64,000 bases of DNA from Cryomorpha sp963748925 (lineage in GTDB: Bacteria; Bacteroidota; Bacteroidia; Flavobacteriales_D; Cryomorphaceae). Under the pieces are notes generated by a model. That model had not been told where the DNA came from. It worked only from the letters and a program-made list of their open reading frames with translations, and did no database searches. Numbering within the stretch: position 1 is the first letter of the stretch; each line of letters starts with the position of its first letter. The stretch covers positions 186,001-250,000 of the forward strand of contig CAVVKG010000007.1 in assembly GCA_963748925.1 (NCBI GenBank). Direction: 5' to 3'. A program made the translations under genes and the position numbers. This document shows, piece by piece, positions 45,486-52,802 of the stretch.

Positions 45486-46829
45486 CTATTCAAACGCTTT
45501 AAGTCTGGCCATTATTGCTTCTTCAACCTCAGCGCTGTCCCAAACCGATTCAATATCAGGCCTATTCATCACTTCCTCCATGATTTTATCCTGAATTAAA
45601 CCCGTTTTGAGCGCATCGCTGTACCGCTTATGGCTAAAGGTTACTTGCGAATATAGCGGCATCCATTTTTCGGGATATTTCGAATAGATTTTTTTCTCAA
45701 TCTGCTTTCGCAAGATAAAATTCTCGTCGGCTACAAGGTCCCGCATCTCCACATAATTTCGCATGGCTAGTGTAGCTATCGCATCAGCATCGGGTTTTCT
45801 AAGCTCCTGAAATTCCGGCAATATTTCATCCCAGTTGTGATCGTGATTTTCTATCAAATAATCCATCACCGAGCAATCTTCAAAACCCGAGTTCATGCCT
45901 TGTCCATAAAATGGAACAATGGCGTGTGAAGCATCACCCAGAATAGCCGTGTTGTTTCGCACCCATGGATAACAGCGAATAATAACTAAATCTGCCAACT
46001 GATGCTCACGGTAATTCTCGACAATATTTGGCATTAGCGCATAAAAATCCGGGAATACTTCTTTAAAAAAACGCTCCACCTTTTCGTCATCTTCTAGCGC
46101 TGCGAATGAGTCTTTCCCCTCATAGGGCATAAATAAAGTACAGGTATAACTACCATCCAGATTAGGCAAGGCAATCAACATATAACCACCCCGCGGCCAG
46201 ATGTGAAGGGCGTTCTTTTCAATTTTATGTGTTCCATCCGCATTAGCAGGCATCAATAATTCGCGGTATCCATGAGGAATAAACTCCTGCTGATAATTAA
46301 ACCGTCGTGTGCGCTGCATATCAGCCCTCACCTGAGAAAATGCACCATCAGTTCCGAAAATTAAATCGGCTGTTTCGGTTCGTTTTTCACCTGTTTTGTT
46401 GTGCTCAAAAACAGCCTTACCTCCTTCAAAATCCACATCGATACATTTCCATTCAAAATGCATCTCAACATCATAATCTTTTTCAGCTTTATCAAGCAGA
46501 CTGGTGTTAAGCTCTCCTCGTGAAACGGAGTATATAGCCTGGCCTTCTTTGCCGTAAGGCTGCAGCACCGTATTTCCCTCCAAATCATGCACCATGCGAC
46601 CATACATCGGGATTGAGATTTTTTCTACTTTTTCGCGCAAGCCTATCAGGTCAAGCGCTTTCCACCCGCGTACACTAAGTGCCAGATTAATAGATTTTCC
46701 TGCCTGAAGCTCCACTCCTCTCACATCGGGTCGGCGCTCGTAAAGTTTTACCTTGTATCCATGTCGCGAAAGATTTGCCGAAAGCAAAGATCCAACCAAA
46801 CCACCACCAATCACCAGTACTTTTTTCAT
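45486..46829 (-). CDS. kmo: Kynurenine 3-monooxygenase
   Basis: A 447-residue FAD-dependent aromatic hydroxylase making 3-hydroxykynurenine from kynurenine with NADPH and O2. The Rossmann dinucleotide motif is VLVIGGGLVGSLLSANLSRH (residues about 4-23), with ERR at the strand end. QAGKSINLALSVRGWKALD and SINLA-type blocks, IFGTDGAFSQVR, and the second FAD motif ILGDASHAIVPFYGQGMNSG are KMO-typical, as is the C-terminal LRKQIEKKIYSKYPEKWMPL. It overlaps kynureninase by one base (TAATG), so the pathway pair is coupled. Together they feed quinolinate/NAD or tryptophan degradation. Confidence 0.95.
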   Translation of the reverse strand: MKKVLVIGGGLVGSLLSANLSRHGYKVKLYERRPDVRGVELQAGKSINLALSVRGWKALDLIGLREKVEKISIPMYGRMVHDLEGNTVLQPYGKEGQAIYSVSRGELNTSLLDKAEKDYDVEMHFEWKCIDVDFEGGKAVFEHNKTGEKRTETADLIFGTDGAFSQVRADMQRTRRFNYQQEFIPHGYRELLMPANADGTHKIEKNALHIWPRGGYMLIALPNLDGSYTCTLFMPYEGKDSFAALEDDEKVERFFKEVFPDFYALMPNIVENYREHQLADLVIIRCYPWVRNNTAILGDASHAIVPFYGQGMNSGFEDCSVMDYLIENHDHNWDEILPEFQELRKPDADAIATLAMRNYVEMRDLVADENFILRKQIEKKIYSKYPEKWMPLYSQVTFSHKRYSDALKTGLIQDKIMEEVMNRPDIESVWDSAEVEEAIMARLKAFE

Positions 46830-48106
46830 TATTTTTTTGCGTTTTTAAGTGCGTTATCAAGCAATTCACCAAACTTATAACAATCGAAAAAGGAATTATA
46901 CATTGGTACAGGAGCAATTCTAATCACATTTGGTTCACGCCAATCTGAAAAAACTCCGTTTTTTTGAAGATCGTGGAAGAGGCTCTTGCCATATCCATGT
47001 GCCAGAATACTCAGCTGACAACCTCTGGATTCGGGGTTCTTAGGAGTTATTAATTCTATATCAGCGTTATTCTCTTTGGCTACATGATTAATTAATTCTT
47101 CGAGAAAAGCGGTCATTTTTAAGCTTTTAGCGCGCAATTTATCCATTCCTGCTTTCTCAAAAAGCTTCAGCGAGGCCAAATGCGGAGCCATTGCAAAAAC
47201 GGGCGCATTGCTAAGCTGCCAGCCTTCTGCGCCGGGAATGGGGTCAAAACCGGGTTCCATTTTAAATCGTTTTTCCTTGTTGTACCCCCACCATCCGGCA
47301 AATCGAGGCAGGTTTTTGGTATTTGCATGTTTGTTATGAACGAAAATACCCGCCACAGAACCGGGGCCTGAGTTAAAGTATTTATAAGTACACCAGGCTG
47401 CGAAATCTACATCCCAGTTGTGCAACTGCATAGGTACATTTCCAGCAGCATGCGCCAGATCAAAACCTACTACGGCTCCTTTTGAACGAGCAGCTTTGGT
47501 GATACGCTCCATATCAAACAGCTGACCTGTGTAGTAATTTACTCCACCAAAAAACACAAGTGCCAACTCTTCCTTATGCTCTTCTATGGCAGCTTCAATA
47601 TCTTCTTCTCTAATGGTATGCTCGCCCTTACGGGGATGCACTTCAACTATTGCATCATGGGGATTAAAGCCATGAAACTCTACCTGCGACTCAAGCGCGT
47701 ATTGGTCGCTCGGAAAGGCCTTTGCCTCACAGATTATTTTGTATCTCTCTTTTGTTGGGTTATAAAAGCTCACCATCAAAAGGTGAATATTGGTGGTAAG
47801 TCCGTTCATATGAACCACTTCACCATCGAGCGCTCCTACCATTTTAGCAGCGGGCTTCATCAGCAATTCGTGATAGCTAAACCAGGGGTGCTCGGCCTCA
47901 AAATGACCTTCGACACCATATTTGGCCCAGTCTCTCAACTCAGTATCTATCTCATCGCGTACTGTTTTGGGTTGAAGCCCAAGGGAGTTTCCTGTGAAAT
48001 AAACGCAGTGGTCTGCTTCCGTTTCCGGGAAATAAAAGTCATCTCTAAATTTTGCAAGCTCATCTTCCGCATCGTGCTTCCGGGCCGTTTCTTTATATGA
48101 TTGCAT
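46829..48106 (-). CDS. kynU: Kynureninase
   Basis: A 425-residue PLP enzyme that splits (3-hydroxy)kynurenine to (3-hydroxy)anthranilate plus alanine. Fold-type I features: YFTGNSLGLQPKTVRDEIDT, HEYLLMKPAAK-type HPWFSYHELLMKPA, the Asp of GFDLAHAAGNVP, and the PLP-lysine segment WCTYKYFNSGPGSVAGIFVH (Lys near residue 240). The C-terminal REPNVIRIAPVPMYNSFFDC matches kynureninases. First gene of the kynU-kmo operon; no tryptophan 2,3-dioxygenase or 3-hydroxyanthranilate dioxygenase is linked here. Confidence 0.95.
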   Translation of the reverse strand: MQSYKETARKHDAEDELAKFRDDFYFPETEADHCVYFTGNSLGLQPKTVRDEIDTELRDWAKYGVEGHFEAEHPWFSYHELLMKPAAKMVGALDGEVVHMNGLTTNIHLLMVSFYNPTKERYKIICEAKAFPSDQYALESQVEFHGFNPHDAIVEVHPRKGEHTIREEDIEAAIEEHKEELALVFFGGVNYYTGQLFDMERITKAARSKGAVVGFDLAHAAGNVPMQLHNWDVDFAAWCTYKYFNSGPGSVAGIFVHNKHANTKNLPRFAGWWGYNKEKRFKMEPGFDPIPGAEGWQLSNAPVFAMAPHLASLKLFEKAGMDKLRAKSLKMTAFLEELINHVAKENNADIELITPKNPESRGCQLSILAHGYGKSLFHDLQKNGVFSDWREPNVIRIAPVPMYNSFFDCYKFGELLDNALKNAKK

Positions 48107-48129
48107 TTCGCAAATGGGTATTAAAACAT

Positions 48130-48137
48130 TAAATTTG
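48130..48137 (+). promoter_or_regulatory. Candidate -7 box (TAAATTTG) of hemL
   Basis: TAAATTTG fits TAnnTTTG, 53 bases before the hemL ATG and inside the short divergent gap to kynU. No clear -33 element is seen. Confidence 0.4.
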
Positions 48138-48189
48138 CGCCCAAATTACGGCATTTGAAATTATTGCCAAGAATTAAATTGAACAGCTT

Positions 48190-49482
48190 ATGAACCGCAA
48201 ACATTCTGATGAACTTTTTGACAAAGCCAAAACGCTCTTCCCGGGCGGTGTAAACAGTCCGGTACGTGCCTTTAAAGCAGTGGGTGGTCATCCACTTTTT
48301 ATTGATCGCGGTGAAGGGTCTCATATTTTTGATGCCGATGGAAACGAGTTTATCGACTTTTGCTGTTCATACGGACCCCTTATTTTAGGTCACGCTCCTG
48401 CGGAAGTGGTTTCGGCAGTTACAGAAACTGTGAAAAGAGGAACAACCTTTGGCGCTCCCACCAAATTAGAGAATGAGTTAGCTGAAATGATTCTCAAAAA
48501 TCACAGCTACATTGAAAAAATCCGTTTCGTAAATTCGGGTACCGAGGCTGTAATGTCGGGGGTAAGGCTCGCACGAGGTTATACCAACCGAAATAAAATC
48601 ATCAAGTTTGAAGGTTGCTACCACGGTCATGTTGATTCGCTTATGGTAAATGCAGGAAGCGGACTAGCCACACTTGGCACCTCCTCTTCGGCCGGCGTAC
48701 CCGAAGCGTATGTAAAGGAAACGATTGTGCTTCCGCTAAACGATCAGGACGCAGTTAATGAGGCACTTGAAACTTACAAAGATGATATTGCCTGCATCAT
48801 TATCGAGCCTATTCCGGCAAACAATGGCCTCCTTTTGCAAGACAAATCTTTTCTCCAATTTTTGCGCGACGTGTGTACCAAAGAAGGTATCATGTTATTT
48901 TTTGATGAAGTCATTTCCGGATTCAGAGTTGGTTTTGAAGGAGCTGCAGGACTCTACGGAATTTCTCCCGATATCATTTCTTACGGAAAGATAATTGGAG
49001 GAGGGCTACCCGTAGGTGCTTATGGCGCCAGCCATGAAATAATGAGCTGCGTAGCTCCCGAAGGACCTGTTTATCAAGCAGGGACTCTAAGCGGAAATCC
49101 GGTAGCAATGGCAGCCGGGGTTGCTCAAATTAAAGTTTGTCTACAACCCGATTTTTATGAAAAACTTGAGAAGAAGGCAGCCGGTTTTGTCAATGAAATA
49201 AATTCATTTGCCGAAGAGAAAGGCTATGCATTTAAAATCTTCCGTGTTAGCTCTATTTTTTGGGTAGCATTTACCGACAAGGATGCTATTGTAAAGAGCT
49301 CAGACATTGATCAAAATAGCATGGCCAATTTCAAAACCCTGCATGGGGAATTGCTTGAGAGAGGGATTTATATAGGCCCTTCCGGATTTGAAGTTGGGTT
49401 TATTTCACGGGCACATACTGACGCAGATCTCGCGGAGGCTGTGAAGGCTTTTAAGGAGAGTCTGGAGGTTTGTTTTAATTAA
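48190..49482 (+). CDS. hemL: Glutamate-1-semialdehyde 2,1-aminomutase
   Basis: A 430-residue PLP enzyme making 5-aminolevulinate, the C5-pathway entry to haem. It opens SDELFDKAKTLFPGGVNSPV, and shows RFVNSGTEAVMSGVRLARGY, KFEGCYHGHVDSLMV, MLFFDEVISGFRVGF (the Asp pairing with the cofactor) and the PLP-lysine in ISYGKIIGGGLPVGAYG (Lys near 267), then YQAGTLSGNPVAMAAG. Full length. It faces away from kynU across an 83-bp gap. Its 3' end borders the GxxExxY repeat element. Confidence 0.96.
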   Translation: MNRKHSDELFDKAKTLFPGGVNSPVRAFKAVGGHPLFIDRGEGSHIFDADGNEFIDFCCSYGPLILGHAPAEVVSAVTETVKRGTTFGAPTKLENELAEMILKNHSYIEKIRFVNSGTEAVMSGVRLARGYTNRNKIIKFEGCYHGHVDSLMVNAGSGLATLGTSSSAGVPEAYVKETIVLPLNDQDAVNEALETYKDDIACIIIEPIPANNGLLLQDKSFLQFLRDVCTKEGIMLFFDEVISGFRVGFEGAAGLYGISPDIISYGKIIGGGLPVGAYGASHEIMSCVAPEGPVYQAGTLSGNPVAMAAGVAQIKVCLQPDFYEKLEKKAAGFVNEINSFAEEKGYAFKIFRVSSIFWVAFTDKDAIVKSSDIDQNSMANFKTLHGELLERGIYIGPSGFEVGFISRAHTDADLAEAVKAFKESLEVCFN

Positions 49483-49489
49483 GGCGAAG

Positions 49490-49810
49490 GGTTCGCTGCG
49501 CTCACCGGAGTGTCTAAGGCGCTAAGGCGCTAAGGTGTCGTGGGAAAAATTGTGTGGAGGTTTGTTTCTTTCTGTTTTTTATGATTGCTGGGTAGGTTCG
49601 CTACGCTCCCAGGATGTCTCGCAAAGGCGCTAAGGCGCTAAGGTGTGGTGGTTAAAATGTGGGTGTTTGTTTCTTTCTGTGCTTTTGATCATTGCCTGGT
49701 AGGTTCGCTGCGCTCACAGGATGTCTAGCAAAGGCGCCACGCTTCGGGCGTGATAAACTCCGGCGCTAAGGTGTGGTGGAGAAAATATGGGGTGTTTGAT
49801 TCTGTTCTTT
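49490..49810. repeat. Left repeat array (three ~106-bp units) of the GxxExxY element
   Basis: Units start at 49490, 49595 and 49702 with GGTTCGCTGCGCTCACAGGA (or near variants), then a TGTCTCGCAAAGGCGCTAAG-type stretch and a GTGGTGG...GTTTCTTTCTG tail. In the third unit, 49733-49760 (GGCGCCACGC...GATAAACTC) is an inverted match, 26 of 28 bases, to 50370-50397 in the right array. Between 49811 and the gene start there is no other feature. Confidence 0.85.
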
Positions 49811-49956
49811 TTAAGTTGGCCGGGATGAACTGCACACAGTTGTATTTACATTTCTGGAAAATTTCATCTTTTTCTTTATCTTGATATCTCGTTTTGGCCT
49901 TTGATTCGATCGAATTTAAAAGAATTGATCATAGCCTACCCTCTAAACTCTGGGAA

Positions 49957-50340
49957 ATGGCAAGAACTGAAAATGAAATATCCAAGATCATAGTTAATAT
50001 GGCCTACGACATTCACACGAAGTTGGGACCCGGACTTTTAGAGTCTGTTTATGAAGAGGTAATGGCGCACGAGCTTAACAAGATGCTGATTCCGTTTTAC
50101 CGTCAAAAATGGATTCCAATTTCATGGAAAGGTGAAGAATTGGGTAGAGGATTTAGAGCTGACCTTATTGTAGATCGCAGGGTAATAGTCGAAATTAAAT
50201 CGGTAACAAGGATAGAACCTGTTTTTAAAAAACAGATTCTAACTTATTTGAAGCTAACAAACTTGCACCTCGGACTATTAATCAACTTCAACGAAGAGCT
50301 CATCAAAAATGGAATTTCAAGAGTGGTGAATAACCTATGA
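49957..50340 (+). CDS. GxxExxY family protein (PD-(D/E)XK-type nuclease-like)
   Basis: About 127 residues from the preferred ATG at 49957 (ARTENEISKIIVNMAYDIH); a longer frame with TTG at 49894 adds residues not seen in the family. The naming motif is GPGLLESVYEEVMAHEL (G-x2-E-x2-Y). The nuclease-like core has RGFRADLIVDRRVIVEIKSV (D-x(n)-E-x-K arrangement) and LTYLKLTNLHLGLLINFNEE near the C-terminus. Enzyme activity has not been shown for the family as far as I know. The gene sits alone between two inverted repeat arrays. Confidence 0.9.
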   Translation: MARTENEISKIIVNMAYDIHTKLGPGLLESVYEEVMAHELNKMLIPFYRQKWIPISWKGEELGRGFRADLIVDRRVIVEIKSVTRIEPVFKKQILTYLKLTNLHLGLLINFNEELIKNGISRVVNNL

Positions 50341-50930
50341 ATATCTTAACCCACTCAAACTTTTCGCCTGAGTTTATCACGCCCTAGGCGTGGCGCCTTG
50401 GCGAGACAAATAAACCCGAGCGTAGCGAGTGAACACACAAACCAATCAAACTTTGCGCCTCTGCGCCTTTGCGAGACAATTAAGAACGAGCGTAAGCGAG
50501 TGGACGAACACAGAAACTTATAAACTTTACCTCTCTGCATAACAACTAAACCCGAGCGTAGCGAGAAAAACCACGAACCACACAAACTTTGCGCCTCGGC
50601 GTGACAATTAAGAACGAGCGTAAGCGAGTGAACAAACACACCAACCAAATAAGCTTTGCGCCTTGGCGCCTTAGCGAGACAATTAAACCCGAGCGTAATC
50701 GAGTGAACGAACCACGAACCACACAAACTTTGGGTGTTGGCGCCTTGGCGAGACAATTAAACCCGAGCGAAGCGAGTGGACGAACACAGAAACTTATAAA
50801 CTTTGCGCCTTTGCGCCTTGGCGAGACAATTAAGAACGAGCGTAGCGAGTGAACGAATACACGAACCAATCAAACTTGGCGCCATTGCATTACAACTAAA
50901 CCCGAGCATAGCGAGAAAACATCATCACAC
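50341..50930. repeat. Right repeat array (about 75-85-bp units) of the GxxExxY element
   Basis: Seven or so tandem, imperfect units with the core GCGAGACAATTAA, CCCGAGCGTAGCGAGTGAAC and AACTTTGCGCC. Read on the opposite strand they show TCACTCGCTACGCTCG...TGTCTCGCCAAGGCGC, the same order of blocks as the left array, so the two arrays are inverted relatives. 50370-50397 is the inner inverted-repeat arm. Open frames across it (107-133 codons) are repeat artefacts. Confidence 0.85.
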
Positions 50931-50931
50931 C

Positions 50932-51771
50932 TTAAACCAACAGCACCGCCGCCCCCTGCAGCAATATCATCCCATCTAAAACAATAGAATAATACAACGC
51001 ATTGCGCGGTGTTTTTCCACGGGCTACCACGAAATATCCCAAAACCGAAATACCCAACTGTACCAACATTTGCGGAAAAGCGAAAAAACCAATCAAATAA
51101 TTAAAGAAGGCAAATAAGAAAGCGGCTAGCATGGCCTGCTGGGCAAATTTTATGGATCGGTCAACACCCAAAACCATCGGTAGCGTTTTTTGGAGCGGCA
51201 AATCGGTTGAAAGGTCGCGTACATCGAATGGAATGGTAAGTGCCACTATAAACGACGCTTGTTGCAAAATAAAAAACAATGTACTGAGTCGATCGTCGCC
51301 GGAGTTTAAATCGACAATATCAATAAGCGGAACCATGGCTGTGCTCATTACCCAGGCCAGCACAATAACCCACAATTTCATGTAGGGCACCTGGCGAATG
51401 GAATAACGCTCGCCGCGAAAAGGAATAAACGGATAGGCATAGCCAAGTGAAAGAGCGCCGGCACAGCAGAGTCCGATGAGCTCAACAATAGTGAGATGGA
51501 TAGCAAACAGCACCATACCAATCACTGACACAATCATCAAAACTGTTTTTGCCTTATAGAACTTTGCCAAGGCATTCAAGTCTCCAATTCTTCTCTGGAA
51601 ATTGTAGGTGAGCAGGGTAGCAAAAAAGATAAAAGAAACGAGGTTATAATCTGGCGGAAAGCTATGAAAAGCATAAGAGGCCAGGGTGCAGGCTCCCGCT
51701 GCAAATGCAATAAAAATATTCGTTTCACCCAACCAAAACAAAATTCGCTTACCGAGGTGATCCTGATTCAT
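50932..51771 (-). CDS. UbiA-like prenyltransferase family membrane protein
   Basis: A 279-residue integral membrane protein with about eight hydrophobic helices, in the UbiA superfamily by length, topology and the aspartate-rich second motif (FDVRDLSTDLPLQKT, D-x2-D-x3-D). The first motif is degenerate: TYNFQRRIGDLNALAKF has Asn and a single Asp in place of N-D-x2-D. It may not be a functional polyprenyl transferase with standard Mg-diphosphate binding. The product is unknown. Its ATG shares one base with the stop of the upstream 274-residue gene (TAATG), making a two-gene operon. Confidence 0.75.
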   Translation of the reverse strand: MNQDHLGKRILFWLGETNIFIAFAAGACTLASYAFHSFPPDYNLVSFIFFATLLTYNFQRRIGDLNALAKFYKAKTVLMIVSVIGMVLFAIHLTIVELIGLCCAGALSLGYAYPFIPFRGERYSIRQVPYMKLWVIVLAWVMSTAMVPLIDIVDLNSGDDRLSTLFFILQQASFIVALTIPFDVRDLSTDLPLQKTLPMVLGVDRSIKFAQQAMLAAFLFAFFNYLIGFFAFPQMLVQLGISVLGYFVVARGKTPRNALYYSIVLDGMILLQGAAVLLV

Positions 51772-52595
51772 TAACGATTATTATCAACTATAGAGTACAC
51801 GACAATTCCCAAAACGGTGCCGATAGCGCTGCCCTTTAATGCCTCTATTGTGTTTTTGCTTCGTGTAACGGATTCAAAACCGGAGGCATAATTATCATTG
51901 TATTGGTAAGCTTTATCAGAAATGTACCGTTCCTTGATATGGACGGTAGGAATTTTTGCCGTTAGCGCAAAGAGCGGAGGAACAGCCAGAGAAAAAACAC
52001 TGGTTTTCAGTGCGTAACCCGTTATGGCCCCTGTAGCCAAACCTGCATAAAACCATCCCTTTCCGGTTTTGGCCATGCGTGCATCGCGCTCACCATACAC
52101 AAAGGCGCGCATTTCATTCTCCTGAAGGTAATTACCAAGGGGTTCATCGTAAAAGTAATATACCTTTTCTCGTCCTGATGGATAGGTGGCCGAGAAAACA
52201 TCTTCACGATCTATCCCACCTTTTTTTAACACCACCGGAATTGACTCTGCCTTCTGAGTAGAAAAATCGGGAGTTAGAAATTTGTCTTCTTTACGCGCAG
52301 CCTTAAGGTTAATCCTTTCTTTTTTAAAGAAATTCTTATCAAAACTATATTGCAAAGGCACATAAGTAGAATCGTCCAGCTGATAAACTTCGAGACGTTT
52401 CCCGTTCATCAGCAATAGCTGAACCGGCTCCTGAGCGAGAAGGCCGACAGGTGACAAATTGAGTAAAATTGCAATCACAGCGCAGCAAAAAATAAGAGCA
52501 AGACTCCTACCCGATTTATATGTTAACGAGGTATCGCTTGAATCGGCATTTGCCGAAAAGGCACCCCAGACATTATTCTTATGAATTTGATTCAA
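51771..52595 (-). CDS. Hypothetical exported protein upstream of the UbiA-like gene
   Basis: A 274-residue protein, family not recognised. A hydrophobic segment at about residues 32-54 (LALIFCCAVIAILLNLSPVG, then LLAQ) looks like a signal peptide preceded by an unusually long polar start, so the true start may be internal. The mature part has LLLMNGKRLEVYQLDDSTYV, a hint of a beta-domain found in Bacteroidota exported proteins, and REKVYYFYDEPLGNYL; two weakly hydrophobic glycine-rich stretches (GWFYAGLATGAITGYALK, GSAIGTVLGIVVYSIV) near the end may associate with a membrane. Coupled to the UbiA-like gene by a 1-base overlap. Confidence 0.6.
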   Translation of the reverse strand: MNQIHKNNVWGAFSANADSSDTSLTYKSGRSLALIFCCAVIAILLNLSPVGLLAQEPVQLLLMNGKRLEVYQLDDSTYVPLQYSFDKNFFKKERINLKAARKEDKFLTPDFSTQKAESIPVVLKKGGIDREDVFSATYPSGREKVYYFYDEPLGNYLQENEMRAFVYGERDARMAKTGKGWFYAGLATGAITGYALKTSVFSLAVPPLFALTAKIPTVHIKERYISDKAYQYNDNYASGFESVTRSKNTIEALKGSAIGTVLGIVVYSIVDNNR

Positions 52596-52741
52596 AGTTT
52601 AGATTTTAATCTCAAAGTGATCAAAACTACCATTTTTCTATTTGCCCTAAATGTTAAATGGCTAATAACTTGAAAATCTTGAGGTAATAAGGCCGCCCAA
52701 AATTGGATTTTCACACTTTTACCACGTTGCAAAAATACCAA

Positions 52742-52768
52742 TTGTGAATTCAATTGTATGTATATTTG
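52742..52768 (+). promoter_or_regulatory. Candidate gcvP promoter (TTG ... TATATTTG)
   Basis: TATATTTG at 52761-52768 fits the -7 consensus TAnnTTTG, and TTG at 52742-52744 stands 16 bases upstream, a little shorter than the usual 19. The ATG of gcvP is 34 bases beyond. Confidence 0.5.
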
Positions 52769-52802
52769 CAGCTTCAAAATTCAAGGTAAAGCCAAATAGA
52801 AT

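Noticed and set aside
33619..48106. Functional link between the MbnP kynurenine site and the kynU-kmo genes
   Set aside because: Protein-bound kynurenine is not a substrate of the free-kynurenine enzymes, and the genes are about 11 kb apart on separate transcripts.
50355..50869. Open frames of 107-133 codons on the minus strand with repeated FTRLRSFLIV-like segments
   Set aside because: They translate the tandem repeat array in two frames; the amino-acid repeats simply mirror the DNA repeats and there is no start context or domain.
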